Source: a virus. Taken from it: a stretch of 64,000 bases of DNA. The stretch spans positions 34,504 through 98,503 of IMG/VR virus record IMGVR_UViG_3300020192_000009; one strand, 5' to 3'. Shown here piece after piece: positions 48,902 through 57,568 of the stretch (positions within the stretch are counted from its first letter, which is position 1; every line of letters starts with the position of its first letter). The notes beneath the pieces were generated by a model. The model was not told the DNA's origin. It saw nothing but the letters and a program-made list of their open reading frames with translations, and did not search any database. Both the position numbers and the translations under genes were made by a program.

Positions 48902-50439
48902 GTGCCTAACACCTGCGCTGCAATGGCGTCAAAGCCGAGTCCAAGGGAACGCTGGAAATCTTCTTTCACGCCCAGCGCTTCAATCAACTTGGTTTCGATT
49001 AGTGTGTCTGCGTACAGATAGACAACAACGTGGGGGCGCGCTGGACTGAACGTGCGCATTTCCGCCTGAAGCACGTAGGCGGGGATCCAATCTAGTTCAA
49101 CGAAAATTGCGTAATCACTTGCGCTCAGATCGATTGCAACACCACCAGCCGCAATGCTGGCAATGATCGCGCATGGATTAGGGGTTGCCGTGAACATCGT
49201 AATTTGATCGACATCGGAACCTGTACGGTAACGGTACGTCTCGAAACCTGGAAGCACACGCCGCGCGATCTCAGCGGCAACCGCATCTGCAACTTCAGTG
49301 TGCCACGTCCATAAGACAACTTTGGGATGCCCATTTGCCAAGGCATGTTCAACGCCATCAACAGCGGCTTTGATTTTGAGAGACGCGAGCTTGCGTCGTA
49401 GTGTCGCAAGATAGCCCGCAACTGTATTGGTGCCGCGAGCAAGACACGCGAGCATTGCAGCGCTTTCGACACTAGCGAGCTTGGAAGGGGGCACGGCAAC
49501 AGGTTCAATCACGCGTGTTGTGGGCGGCAGCTGTGGCGCTACATCATGCCAAGTGCGCCGCAACATAATGTGCTGCAACCGCGCTGCGAATTCATCGGCA
49601 TTGGAAAGGCCGTTGTATTGCCAGCCGTGAGCACCTGGCTGTGCGTCACAATAGTGTTTAGCAAAATTGAAATGTGTGTCCCACGCACCGGGGCAGATAA
49701 GGTTTAGCAATGCATACAGGCTGTCAGGTTTCGACCACATAGGCGTGCCGGTCAGGCCTATGATGCGTTCGGCGCGGCCCGCGAGAACCACAACGGCACT
49801 GGTGCGTTTAGCTTTGCGGTTTTGCATCGCATGAACTTCATCAAGTACGAGGGTGGCGATTGTTTGGCCGGTGGCACAAAGAAACCGTGTCCAGGCGTCC
49901 ACCACGTCAAAGTGCACGAAATAGGCGGGATATCCCAATGGAAGAGCCGTATTCGCAATGTCTTGGGTGCCCGTCAGCACGAGGGGGCGGAAGCCGTGAA
50001 CGCGCTCAACCCACGAAACCCATACATCGCGGCTTGCCAAAGGACCCACAATAACGAGGGATCCGTCTTTGGGATCGTGCGCATGACATGTAAGCGCAGT
50101 CTTACCTAAACGCATTTCATACGCAAGAAGAACGCCCTGCCTACTTAATAGGTAGGGGAGATCCGCCGCTTGGTAAGGGCGCAGCGTGACACCCGGAACG
50201 CTGCCGAGCAAAACACCGGCTGAAAGCGGCACACCTGCGCCCAGTGATGCCACGACGGAAGGGGGCAGCAAAGGTGTGTGCGAACGGTGAAACTTGACGC
50301 GGAAAACACCAGCGGGGTTAACCGTCCAATACATGCCGGGATGACGGCCATATTGCGTACGCCATTCAATTGGAGGATTGTCCCACACGAACCAATCGGT
50401 ACGGATAGGGCGGATATGTGTTGCAGGCGCCACGAGCAC
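48898..50439 (-). CDS. SNF2/DEAH-type superfamily 2 helicase
   Basis: A 513-residue protein from GTG 50439 (a TTG at 50457 is also in frame). It has LRPYQAADL (Q-motif-like), motif I LAYEMRLGKTA, motif II VLDEVHAMQN, motif III LTGTPMWSKP, and C-terminal motifs VVLWTWH, ASIAAGGVAIDLSASD and ILQAEMR-like VLQAEMRTFSPAR. This order fits phage SNF2-like DNA translocases. It heads the operon of P1-P9, so those proteins may act with it on DNA. A TATAAT box lies at 50462-50457. Confidence 0.85.
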   Translation of the reverse strand: MLVAPATHIRPIRTDWFVWDNPPIEWRTQYGRHPGMYWTVNPAGVFRVKFHRSHTPLLPPSVVASLGAGVPLSAGVLLGSVPGVTLRPYQAADLPYLLSRQGVLLAYEMRLGKTALTCHAHDPKDGSLVIVGPLASRDVWVSWVERVHGFRPLVLTGTQDIANTALPLGYPAYFVHFDVVDAWTRFLCATGQTIATLVLDEVHAMQNRKAKRTSAVVVLAGRAERIIGLTGTPMWSKPDSLYALLNLICPGAWDTHFNFAKHYCDAQPGAHGWQYNGLSNADEFAARLQHIMLRRTWHDVAPQLPPTTRVIEPVAVPPSKLASVESAAMLACLARGTNTVAGYLATLRRKLASLKIKAAVDGVEHALANGHPKVVLWTWHTEVADAVAAEIARRVLPGFETYRYRTGSDVDQITMFTATPNPCAIIASIAAGGVAIDLSASDYAIFVELDWIPAYVLQAEMRTFSPARPHVVVYLYADTLIETKLIEALGVKEDFQRSLGLGFDAIAAQVLGT

Positions 50440-50505
50440 CCCTATACATAACGCCAATTATATAACAGTGTCAAGCGCGTTACGTAGAGTTTACCGCCGA
50501 AACGC

Positions 50506-50667
50506 TTACTCTTTTTGGTTGGCCGCGTCACGGGCGGCGCGGCGGCGCGTTTGGATCTCGTAAACAAGGATGTCCAAGCCGAGGATCGCAACGATCACGG
50601 CAAAGCCTAGCTGCCAAAGCTTCAGGCCCCATACGATGTCTAGATTGCTAAATGCGCTCACAGACAT
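50506..50667 (-). CDS. Small membrane protein
   Basis: A 53-residue protein with one transmembrane helix (LWQLGFAVIVAILGLDILVY) and a basic tail. ATG 50667 or 50688 could start it. It stands apart from neighbouring operons. Confidence 0.45.
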   Translation of the reverse strand: MSVSAFSNLDIVWGLKLWQLGFAVIVAILGLDILVYEIQTRRRAARDAANQKE

Positions 50668-50964
50668 ACAGGAATAACGCAAACGCATATTTGCGTCAAG
50701 TTTAAAAAAGGGCGCGCCACGCGTTTACACGGCATTGCGGGGCCTTTACGCCATTAGGACGTAGCTGCCCCCTCCCCACACGAAACGAGACGTTTGGTGA
50801 AGCGTAGTAGCGGAAGTGAAATTGTGAACGGTCGTTACCGTAGCGTGTGTATGCGAATTTGCCAATGCTTTTTTAACGTGGCCTAAATGCCACATGTAGT
50901 TACGTGCACGCCACACGACGTAACTTGACGAACACGGGTGTAACGAGCTAAATCGGAAGACCCT
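50668..50964. other. Intergenic region with one inverted-repeat arm and a partial repeat
   Basis: About 300 bases without a gene. It holds GGCATTGCGGGGCCTTT at 50731-50747, half of the pseudoknot-capable repeat, and the left 21-bp inverted-repeat arm at 50757-50777. No clear promoter for the gene at 50965 is visible. Confidence 0.5.
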
Positions 50965-52411
50965 ATGCAACAACATGTAGAACGAATGAAAAATGATCCG
51001 AAGGTGCAAAACGCTCTACTGAATCAAGCGATTCGGAACGACCGCCGCACCACTCGAAAGCCCACCAGCCGTATCGAGTTGGGCTACCAGGAAGAGATGC
51101 AAACCGCTCGTATTTGGGATCGCGAAATGTCGCGACTTTTGGCGATGCATGCAGCGAATCCGTTTAACGATGCCGATGAACGTGAAATTTGCAGCACTAT
51201 TGAAAAACGTTTGCTGTATGCAAATACGCACTTTGCAAAGTTCACTTGCACTCATGGATTGCCAACCGAACGCTGCGTGTTGTGCGTTCGCGCATTTGTA
51301 GCGCAAGACCATCAGCTGTCATGCGTATCGGCGCACCGGGAGGCAGCAACGCATGCCGACCGCGTAGGCGCTTCCGTTGCGTCCGAGATTGAGCTTGGCG
51401 GCAAAGCCTTCACGCTAGTGGCAACACACGCTGATGATGCGGACGCCACAATCACACAAAACGAATTGTTGGCCTTACGCAAACTCGGTGTAGCGCGCGG
51501 CGTGGACACATGGATCTTGCCAGATAGCACAGTGGTCGCTGTGGTCGTTATTGAGGCTTCTGATGAATTAAATCTTATAGGGATCACATGTAATTCAATT
51601 CGTACGCAACCCTTGAGCGATACCACGCAGCTTCGTCGCTTCTATCGGCAGTACCCTGAATGTTTGAAACGTTTAACAGTGCAACGTTGCATGACTGTGT
51701 TCTTGGAACGCAAACGACGTGCCCGCGAAAAAACTAAAGGCACCAGTGTGAACCAAGCTGCCCGTAACGGTATGGCAGCACATGCAGAAATACTCGCCGC
51801 CTTAGCGCCAGAGTTAAAGCCACGTAAGACACGTACGCCCAACATACGAATGAGGCGCAGCAATGGAATCTTTCGGCAACGTGGCCTGCGTATGGCAATC
51901 GCAAGCACTTGTATCGAACACACAAGCCCGGAGTTAAAACAAGCAGTTGCAACACAAGTTGCGCTTGCACAAGCACTTGAAAGTACGTTTACACGTGAAG
52001 ACGCGATCAGCCTTGAAAGCTGGACACGTAATCATGAATTGAATGTCATGCAGCTTGGCGCTGTAGCTTTGCAGGAAGGCCGTACAGGCACCGCTAACAG
52101 GACGGCAATCTTGCTAGGCGTGCTTCGTGGCCAACGTGCGAAGGCCCACAAGCGCAGCAAGCATGCAATGGGTGCCCGCACCCCCGCCGACAATCATATC
52201 GTGCCCCTGCCCGCGTTTGCGAACCACACATGCAAAACGCACAACGCACCCGTTGTGTTCCTTGGCATTGTGAATATCGGTCGCGACGCCACTAACGTTG
52301 CTGCGCTAAACGCGCTGTAACGCCTTTAAATTTACGGTTCACACAACCCTTTCCACCACTACTACCACTTACTCACTTCCGTTCATACCGGGGGAGGGGG
52401 GAGCTACGTCC
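50757..52411. mobile_element. Possible mobile unit: unknown gene between 21-bp inverted repeats
   Basis: The 21-bp arm starting GGACGTAGCT at 50757-50777 is the reverse complement of 52391-52411 at 20 of 21 positions. Between them lies one gene (50965-52320). No target-site duplication is clear at the borders, and the protein is not a transposase that I recognise, so mobility is only inferred. Confidence 0.4.
50965..52320 (+). CDS. Unknown 451-residue basic protein
   Basis: A 451-residue protein with no recognised domain. A Cys-rich segment CTHGLPTERCVLC near residues 93-105 may bind zinc. Residues 140-195 form a compact alpha/beta-like part (DTWILPDSTVVAVVVIEAS). The C-terminal half is basic and helical (VFLERKRRAREKTKG). 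It stands alone between inverted repeats and directly before repeat array 2, transcribed toward it. A role in acting on DNA or on repeat RNA is possible but unproven. Confidence 0.6.
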   Translation: MQQHVERMKNDPKVQNALLNQAIRNDRRTTRKPTSRIELGYQEEMQTARIWDREMSRLLAMHAANPFNDADEREICSTIEKRLLYANTHFAKFTCTHGLPTERCVLCVRAFVAQDHQLSCVSAHREAATHADRVGASVASEIELGGKAFTLVATHADDADATITQNELLALRKLGVARGVDTWILPDSTVVAVVVIEASDELNLIGITCNSIRTQPLSDTTQLRRFYRQYPECLKRLTVQRCMTVFLERKRRAREKTKGTSVNQAARNGMAAHAEILAALAPELKPRKTRTPNIRMRRSNGIFRQRGLRMAIASTCIEHTSPELKQAVATQVALAQALESTFTREDAISLESWTRNHELNVMQLGAVALQEGRTGTANRTAILLGVLRGQRAKAHKRSKHAMGARTPADNHIVPLPAFANHTCKTHNAPVVFLGIVNIGRDATNVAALNAL

Positions 52412-52507
52412 ATGTTACGCACACAGCGCGCGCCACTTTTATTTTTGTACGATATTCACTCTCGCTTTACTTGTGCGTTTACGAATCTTGTCGTAAAAGA
52501 TTGTAAC

Positions 52508-53147
52508 AAAGGCTGTGCAATGCCTTTCAAAATTGCAACGCGGGCATCGTGCCAAAGGCTGTGCAATGCCTTTCAAAATTGCAACACAGCCAGCCGCGCG
52601 ACGAGGTTGGCGCGCGCGACAGTGCCAAAGGCTGTGCAATGCCTTACAAATTGCAACATACCGACACAGCGGTATTAGCCGCGCTCATGTCGGCGTGCCA
52701 AAGGCTGTGCAATGCCTTTCAAAATTGCAACCAATACTGGGGCGGGAGCTATCATCGCCAACTCGGGTGTCGCGAAGGCTGTGCAATGCCTTACAAAATT
52801 GCAACAGACGCGAGAAGGCGCACTACATACGGTCGCAAAGGCTGTGCAATGCCTTTCAAAATTGCAATAAGACGCGGCTTTCACCAAAGGCTGTGCAATG
52901 CCTTACAAAATTGCAACTGCTCGATTTGGACGAAGGCTGCGCAATGCCTTTCAAAATTGCAACAAGACGAAAGGCATCGTACCAAAGGCTGTGCAATGCC
53001 TTAGAAATTGCAACTGATTCGCAGCTGCGTTAGTTGCGGCAACAAAGGCTGTGCAATGCCTTTAAAATTGCAACGAATAAAAGGAACGAAAGGCCATGGC
53101 TGGTGCAAATTGCAACAAAGGCTGTGCAATGCCTTTAAAATTGCAAC
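52508..53147 (+). repeat. Repeat array 2: 11 units plus one decayed unit
   Basis: Units start at 52508, 52554, 52627, 52700, 52774, 52837, 52886, 52932, 52984, 53044 and 53117; a decayed one ends at 53116. Same consensus and strand rule as array 1. Intervening sequences are 14-42 nt. Variants TTCAAAA, TACAAAA, TACAAA, TAGAAA and TTAAAA after GCCT are mixed along the array. A leftward terminator at 53189 shields it from antisense transcripts. Confidence 0.9.
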
Positions 53148-53473
53148 ACGCGTACTCGGCACAGTGTCAACAACTTTGGACAGAAAAAAAGCGGCCAAAC
53201 TTTCGTCTGGCCGCTTGCAATGGGCGGAGTACACAGTGATCGGGATGCAACTCCCTTAACCTATTAACACATAGAATGCTTCGATGTAGGATATCGAAAC
53301 GGAAGATCCGCTTTGCAAAGGTGAATCTGCCAGTTCCTTAACAGCGCGTCAAGTCTTTTGAACGTTAAAACGGTCAAAAAAGAGGGGATACGTGCGTCTT
53401 GTACACGACGCTAGTTTGTGGTTAAGATACCCAAAAGGCCATGTAACGCCTTTCAGAATTGCAATAAATCAGT
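53148..53473. other. Intergenic region with leftward terminator and a decayed repeat
   Basis: About 325 bases without a gene. It holds the leftward terminator (53189-53216), an AT-rich stretch and a decayed repeat unit at 53434-53465 that keeps the first stem (AAAGGC/GCCTTT) but has lost the second. I see no convincing promoter. Confidence 0.5.
53189..53216 (-). terminator. Intrinsic terminator, leftward
   Basis: AAGCGGCCA (53189-53197) pairs with TGGCCGCTT (53208-53216); on the leftward strand it is followed by a run of seven T. It would stop transcripts from the genes at 53752-54493 before they enter array 2. Confidence 0.8.
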
Positions 53474-53755
53474 ATGGCCTTAGTTTTACGTTTTCGGTGT
53501 CCTTGTTGTGGCGCATCGCGTGGTGTTCAGCATTACGGGCTTGATCCTTTGGAAAACGGCGAGGTGTACCTTGGCCGTCCTGAACACACAGTAGAGCGCC
53601 TGCTATTCGAGATAGGGGGTCGAGGGAGCGCGCACGTCGTTGAACGTGGGGCCATCAACCTCGAAGCCGCCAGGGCACTTGCCGCATCTGTACGGGATGC
53701 CCTGGCACAACTCGAAAGCGAGATCGCTGAAGCCGTCAACGCTGCAGGCGATTAG
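53474..53755 (+). CDS. Small zinc-ribbon-like protein
   Basis: A 93-residue protein with FRCPCCGASRGV near the N-terminus, then YLGRPEHTVERLLFEIGGRG and an Ala-rich helix. The layout is that of small phage zinc proteins. Its ATG is eight bases after a decayed repeat unit. Its end overlaps the convergent gene by four bases. Confidence 0.55.
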   Translation: MALVLRFRCPCCGASRGVQHYGLDPLENGEVYLGRPEHTVERLLFEIGGRGSAHVVERGAINLEAARALAASVRDALAQLESEIAEAVNAAGD

Positions 53756-54090
53756 GCCGTGGGCTCGTCCGTAGAGATCGCGGATGCGTACAATCCCCAT
53801 AACAGTACAGCTTCAAAAACTGGCGTAAGGAACAGGCCAAGTAAGCCCGCAGCGGCAACGCTTAGCGGCGCCCAAGGCCATGTCACGAGTTGATCTAGCG
53901 GGCGCAGGCCTATGAAATAGGCACCGATGCCTAGCCACCAGCCCGAACACGCGGGGCACGCTAGCAGTTTCCCCACGAAGCCCGTACCAACATTGCCCCA
54001 AAACACTTGCGTGATCTCGGCCCGCGCAATCAGCCAATGTGTTGCTGCCAATAACACGCCCAGGGCCGCAATCTGAATCAATGTGTGCAT
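53752..54090 (-). CDS. DUF1360-like membrane protein
   Basis: A 112-residue membrane protein with helices at the N-terminus (LIQIAALGVLLAATHWLIA), middle and C-terminus, and the ACPACSGWWLG motif seen in DUF1360-type phage membrane proteins. Function not known; a holin-like role has been guessed for relatives. Confidence 0.55.
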   Translation of the reverse strand: MHTLIQIAALGVLLAATHWLIARAEITQVFWGNVGTGFVGKLLACPACSGWWLGIGAYFIGLRPLDQLVTWPWAPLSVAAAGLLGLFLTPVFEAVLLWGLYASAISTDEPTA

Positions 54091-54094
54091 GTGG

Positions 54095-54493
54095 CTAGCC
54101 TTTCCTTACGCGGTCACGAAGTGCCATGCGAAACCGCATGTCTTCGCGGGTTGCGACTTGCCGAAAAGACTCGCATGTAGCGGCGTCTTCGGTGGGCCGT
54201 GCTTCGCGGCGACACCAGCCCATATTCTGTAAATACAGCGTAATCGAAGGCCTTCCCGGGAAATCCTTCACAATGGGCGTTTGGATTGCGCCATTTTGCT
54301 CAATGGTCAGCCCATGCGCTTGAAAATGCTGGGCAAGTTTTTTCTCGTCTTTTTCCCATGATTTGCACATAAAGCACGGATTGCCTTCAATGCCCTTTTG
54401 TAAATCAATGACACCTTTTGCGTTGGCGTCACCGTCGCCTCCTGTAATGCGAACTTTCTGCCAATCGGTTGTTTTTTCATTGTTGTCGCTCAT
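54095..54493 (-). CDS. Hypothetical protein with Cys motif
   Basis: A 132-residue protein. CFMCKSWEKDEKKLAQHFQA looks like a zinc-finger-type start (CxxC then H), followed later by GWCRREARPTEDAATCESF. It could be a metal-binding accessory protein. It lies four bases upstream of the membrane protein gene. Confidence 0.55.
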   Translation of the reverse strand: MSDNNEKTTDWQKVRITGGDGDANAKGVIDLQKGIEGNPCFMCKSWEKDEKKLAQHFQAHGLTIEQNGAIQTPIVKDFPGRPSITLYLQNMGWCRREARPTEDAATCESFRQVATREDMRFRMALRDRVRKG

Positions 54494-54543
54494 TGCGGTT
54501 GGATGTTATGCAACACAATGCCAATACACAATGACAAAAAGCG

Positions 54544-54572
54544 TTGACATTGCAGTGCTAGATTCTTAATGT
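54544..54572 (+). promoter_or_regulatory. Candidate promoter for 54583 gene
   Basis: A perfect -35 TTGACA at 54544-54549, 17 bases, then a weak -10 TAATGT at 54567-54572. The ATG at 54583 follows within a few bases of the expected start and has no SD, so the message may be near-leaderless. Confidence 0.45.
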
Positions 54573-54582
54573 TTGCCCCAAC

Positions 54583-56784
54583 ATGGCAGTCGGCGAAAGC
54601 GCGTCCCCAAAAGGTTCACCGGATCTAAGTAAATTGCAGGCAATGCAAGATCCGATGGTTGTTGTCACCAAAGGCCGGAAAGGTGCAAGTCGCTCAATTC
54701 TTGCGGGACAACGGCTTAAAGTGCCGGATATCCTGGCATTGCATAAAGATTTGCCATTGAGCTTTGGCCCTGGCATTTACAAATTTGAGGTTACCGATGC
54801 TGCTGGCGATGGTACCGGCAAAGACGCATGGACGGCCCAGCTAGGTGGCGAAGTCGGGGAAATCCCAACGCTTCCTGTGGTTTCTAATGAATTCGGCGAA
54901 GGAGCTTTTCCAATGACTGTGGTTGCTAATAGCGTGACACCTCCGACAATGAGCGCCGCCAATGCGGCTGCAATGGGCGTCCCAATGCCCCCCGCGCAGC
55001 CGACAATGCCAATAGGCATGTCAATGCCCACGTCAATGAACGGCGGCATGGGTGGCATGTCCCCCGGCGCAATGGAAGGCTCCCGGCAAATCGGCCCTGG
55101 CTGGTGGTACAACGAAACGCTAGGCATGCTGATTAACCGTAATGGTGAGTTGCACGCTTGGCGCACTGGCATGCCGCTGCCAGGCTCTGCCGTTGCTACG
55201 CCACCTGCAGCATCACCATGGGGCGCTGGCGCTATGGCTGGCGGACTTCCCCCTTGGGGCACAATGCCGGTCACCGAGGATCCTAGACTTGTGCAACTTG
55301 AGGCGCAATTGCGTGAAGCACGCGAAGACGTGAAAGAGCGCGCACGGCAAGCCGAGTTGCAGGTTTTGCGTGATGCAATGACCAAACTCGCAGACGCGTT
55401 TTTAGCAAAGCCCACGGGCCCCTCTGAAAACGAACGCGCGTTGCAGGCCCAAGTGGAAGCACAACAGCGTGCCACCGAGACACTACGCCAAGAAAGTGCA
55501 CAGCGTGAGTTTGCGCGCCAACAGGACGACAATCGTCGCCGCGACGAAGATGCACGACGCGTTGAATTCAATGCGGTTGTTGCAAACCTACAAGCGCAGA
55601 TCAAAGAGGGGAACACCTCTAAGGTTGATCCGATGATTACCATGATCACGCAAATGATGAATGCACAACAGACGGCAAGCACCACAATGCTCCAAGCCGT
55701 GCAAAACGCGGCGCTTAATGGTGCTGAAGTTGCTCGTGAAAGTAATCGTCAAATAATTGAGCGGTTAAGCAGTTCACAAATGACACCTGAGCGCATGATG
55801 GACGTGCTCAAGGTTGCAAAGGATCGTGGGCCTGAAGCCGAAATGGGCAAGCTACAAGTTGGCATGTTCAAGGATTTGCTTAACATGTCGCAAGACATGA
55901 ACAGGCAAATCATCGACGCCAATTCAGGTGGACAACAGCCTGTGTGGGTGGGCTTGCTGCAACAGACGCTTGAAAAGGGCGGGGCCATTGCGCAACAACT
56001 TGCATTGACGCGAGCCAATGAAGTTGCGCGCCAGGAGCGCCAAGAACGTGAACAGCGGAGGCAAGACGCTATTGAACGGCAACGACGCCTGGAACAAACA
56101 ACAACGCCTGCGCAAGCACGCACGCAAATCGCTGCAGTCGCGTCTGCCAAAGCACCCGCTAAAGCAGTTGACGCGCGTACATCCAGCCAAACGGAACGTG
56201 ATGCCATTGCAGCACGTATGTTCCCCACGGCTACACAGGGCAGTGCTGCAGCCGAGCGTGATGCCGCAGCCGCTACAGTCTTTCGAGCCGCTGACCATGC
56301 GCCCCTGCATGCCGTAAGTGACATCGAAGACGGGGAAGACGAAGAGTATGAAGATGGGGAAGACGAAGACGAGGAAGACGAAGAAGACGAAATTGTAGCG
56401 GCCAAAGAACTTGGTGTAGACGTAGCCAAAATCAAGCCAATGGACATTTCCAAAGTCTCGCCTGCGGTGATCCGCAAGCAGATCAAAAAAGTGTCTGATG
56501 CTGATTTCTTCGGGGCGTCTTGGCCGCATGTGCAAGACCTACGCAAATCGATCATGGCTGGTGAGATTGAACCCGAAGCCGCAGCAACGTTTATTGCGCA
56601 AGCATGCGCGCAGCTGCAAAGCTTTGGGCAGGTGCCGCCTGCTGTGGAATTGCTTTTCACAGGGCACATTGACATTGCAATCGAGCGGTTAGCGCCCGAT
56701 GCACCTGCCAGGTTTCGCACACTCTTGATCGCTCTGGTGCAAGAAGGCATCGACAACGCTGCGCCGCCTGAAAGCGGCAACTAA
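54583..56784 (+). CDS. Large coiled-coil protein with acidic segment
   Basis: A 733-residue protein. The N-terminal about 110 residues are globular (MVVVTKGRKGASRSILAGQR, then FGPGIYKFEVTDAAGDGT), followed by a Met/Pro/Gly-rich linker (MPPAQPTMPIGMSMP), a WWYNETLGMLINRNG motif, a long Arg/Glu/Gln coiled coil (about 220-510), an acidic run of Glu/Asp near 580-605 and a helical C-terminal domain. The layout suggests a structural or scaffold protein such as an internal virion or DNA-packaging component; no family is recognised. Confidence 0.6.
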   Translation: MAVGESASPKGSPDLSKLQAMQDPMVVVTKGRKGASRSILAGQRLKVPDILALHKDLPLSFGPGIYKFEVTDAAGDGTGKDAWTAQLGGEVGEIPTLPVVSNEFGEGAFPMTVVANSVTPPTMSAANAAAMGVPMPPAQPTMPIGMSMPTSMNGGMGGMSPGAMEGSRQIGPGWWYNETLGMLINRNGELHAWRTGMPLPGSAVATPPAASPWGAGAMAGGLPPWGTMPVTEDPRLVQLEAQLREAREDVKERARQAELQVLRDAMTKLADAFLAKPTGPSENERALQAQVEAQQRATETLRQESAQREFARQQDDNRRRDEDARRVEFNAVVANLQAQIKEGNTSKVDPMITMITQMMNAQQTASTTMLQAVQNAALNGAEVARESNRQIIERLSSSQMTPERMMDVLKVAKDRGPEAEMGKLQVGMFKDLLNMSQDMNRQIIDANSGGQQPVWVGLLQQTLEKGGAIAQQLALTRANEVARQERQEREQRRQDAIERQRRLEQTTTPAQARTQIAAVASAKAPAKAVDARTSSQTERDAIAARMFPTATQGSAAAERDAAAATVFRAADHAPLHAVSDIEDGEDEEYEDGEDEDEEDEEDEIVAAKELGVDVAKIKPMDISKVSPAVIRKQIKKVSDADFFGASWPHVQDLRKSIMAGEIEPEAAATFIAQACAQLQSFGQVPPAVELLFTGHIDIAIERLAPDAPARFRTLLIALVQEGIDNAAPPESGN

Positions 56785-56806
56785 CAACGCGATTGTCAGG
56801 TGCCAT

Positions 56807-56998
56807 GTGCGCGTACCAGGACAGTTACCAAAGCGGCGGAAGTTCGAGCCGAACGATCCGCATGCGGAAGGTTGGGAGGTTGCCGCAGCTGAAGGGCTGC
56901 GTACAGCGAATCCCTACGGCGCGTATACGGATGATGCGCGCCGATGGACCGATGGCTACAACGAATACGTTGAGACTGAAGACCAATGCGCGGATTGA
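56807..56998 (+). CDS. RMF/CrpP-like small protein 1
   Basis: A 63-residue protein from GTG 56807. The block EVAAAEGLRTANPYGAYTDD then RRWTDGYNEY follows the ribosome-modulation-factor pattern A-x3-G-x-x-x-x-NPY ... W-x-x-GY. RMF-like proteins bind the ribosome or, in phages and plasmids, have unclear roles. A second copy follows at 57036. Confidence 0.6.
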   Translation: MRVPGQLPKRRKFEPNDPHAEGWEVAAAEGLRTANPYGAYTDDARRWTDGYNEYVETEDQCAD

Positions 56999-57035
56999 AG
57001 CTGCGCGAAGCATGCACGTTTGATATTGTGAGTGT

Positions 57036-57254
57036 ATGTTTAAATTAAAGCGCCCAACAATGATCCCAAAAGGGTACGAGCCTATGTGCCCCCTTTCCGA
57101 AGGCTGCGACGCCGCTACCTTCGGAAAGTCGCGGCTGTTGAACCCCTACACAGTTGGCACGTACGAGGCTTCTGAATGGGACAAGGGCTATTTCATGATG
57201 GTGGGGGATCGCGATGCGTCCGATCCCGACCCTGATGATGCGTGTGCGAATTAA
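57036..57254 (+). CDS. RMF/CrpP-like small protein 2
   Basis: A 72-residue protein with CDAATFGKSRLLNPYTVGTY then SEWDKGYFMMV, the same RMF pattern as the gene before it with an acidic tail (DASDPDPDD). Tandem duplication followed by divergence is likely. Confidence 0.6.
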   Translation: MFKLKRPTMIPKGYEPMCPLSEGCDAATFGKSRLLNPYTVGTYEASEWDKGYFMMVGDRDASDPDPDDACAN

Positions 57255-57283
57255 GCGGCACGTCGCATGCAGTGTTCACATGC

Positions 57284-57523
57284 ATGCCAATCAAATGCAA
57301 TGCATGCGGAACACCAACCTACGAAACTTCAGGCATTTATGGCGAGGTGCCTCTATGCGAACGTCACCACAATGAAGCGGTGCGGGTCCTTGGGGTTACA
57401 GCGCGGTGGGGAAAACCGGCTGCTATCGTAGTTGAAAGCCGTGTCTCATTCGCGCGCCCACAACAACGGAAAATTGCGGACAATCAAAACGTGTGGCTTG
57501 GTTACCGTTGGACGGGCCATTAA
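57284..57523 (+). CDS. Small protein with zinc-knuckle-like start
   Basis: A 79-residue protein, MPIKCNACGTPTYETSGIYG then LCERHHNEA. CxxC plus C-x-x-H-H suggests metal binding. ATG 57284 is chosen; a GTG at 57242 overlaps the previous gene. It is the last rightward gene before array 3, which is oriented against it. Confidence 0.5.
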   Translation: MPIKCNACGTPTYETSGIYGEVPLCERHHNEAVRVLGVTARWGKPAAIVVESRVSFARPQQRKIADNQNVWLGYRWTGH

Positions 57524-57568
57524 CCTTCGCGTGTGTTGCTGCCAAACGCGCGATCCGTCAATTCAGTA

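Noticed and set aside
50465-50475. TTGACA near the SNF2-like gene as a -35 box
   Set aside because: On the leftward strand TTGACA is only six bases from the TATAAT-like box, too close for a sigma-70 promoter; only the -10 is considered.
54777-56780. Leftward frames of 302 and 343 codons opposite the 733-residue gene
   Set aside because: They are Ser/Cys/Arg-rich shadows of the rightward coiled-coil gene, which has the regular codon pattern, a promoter-like upstream region and a plausible domain layout.
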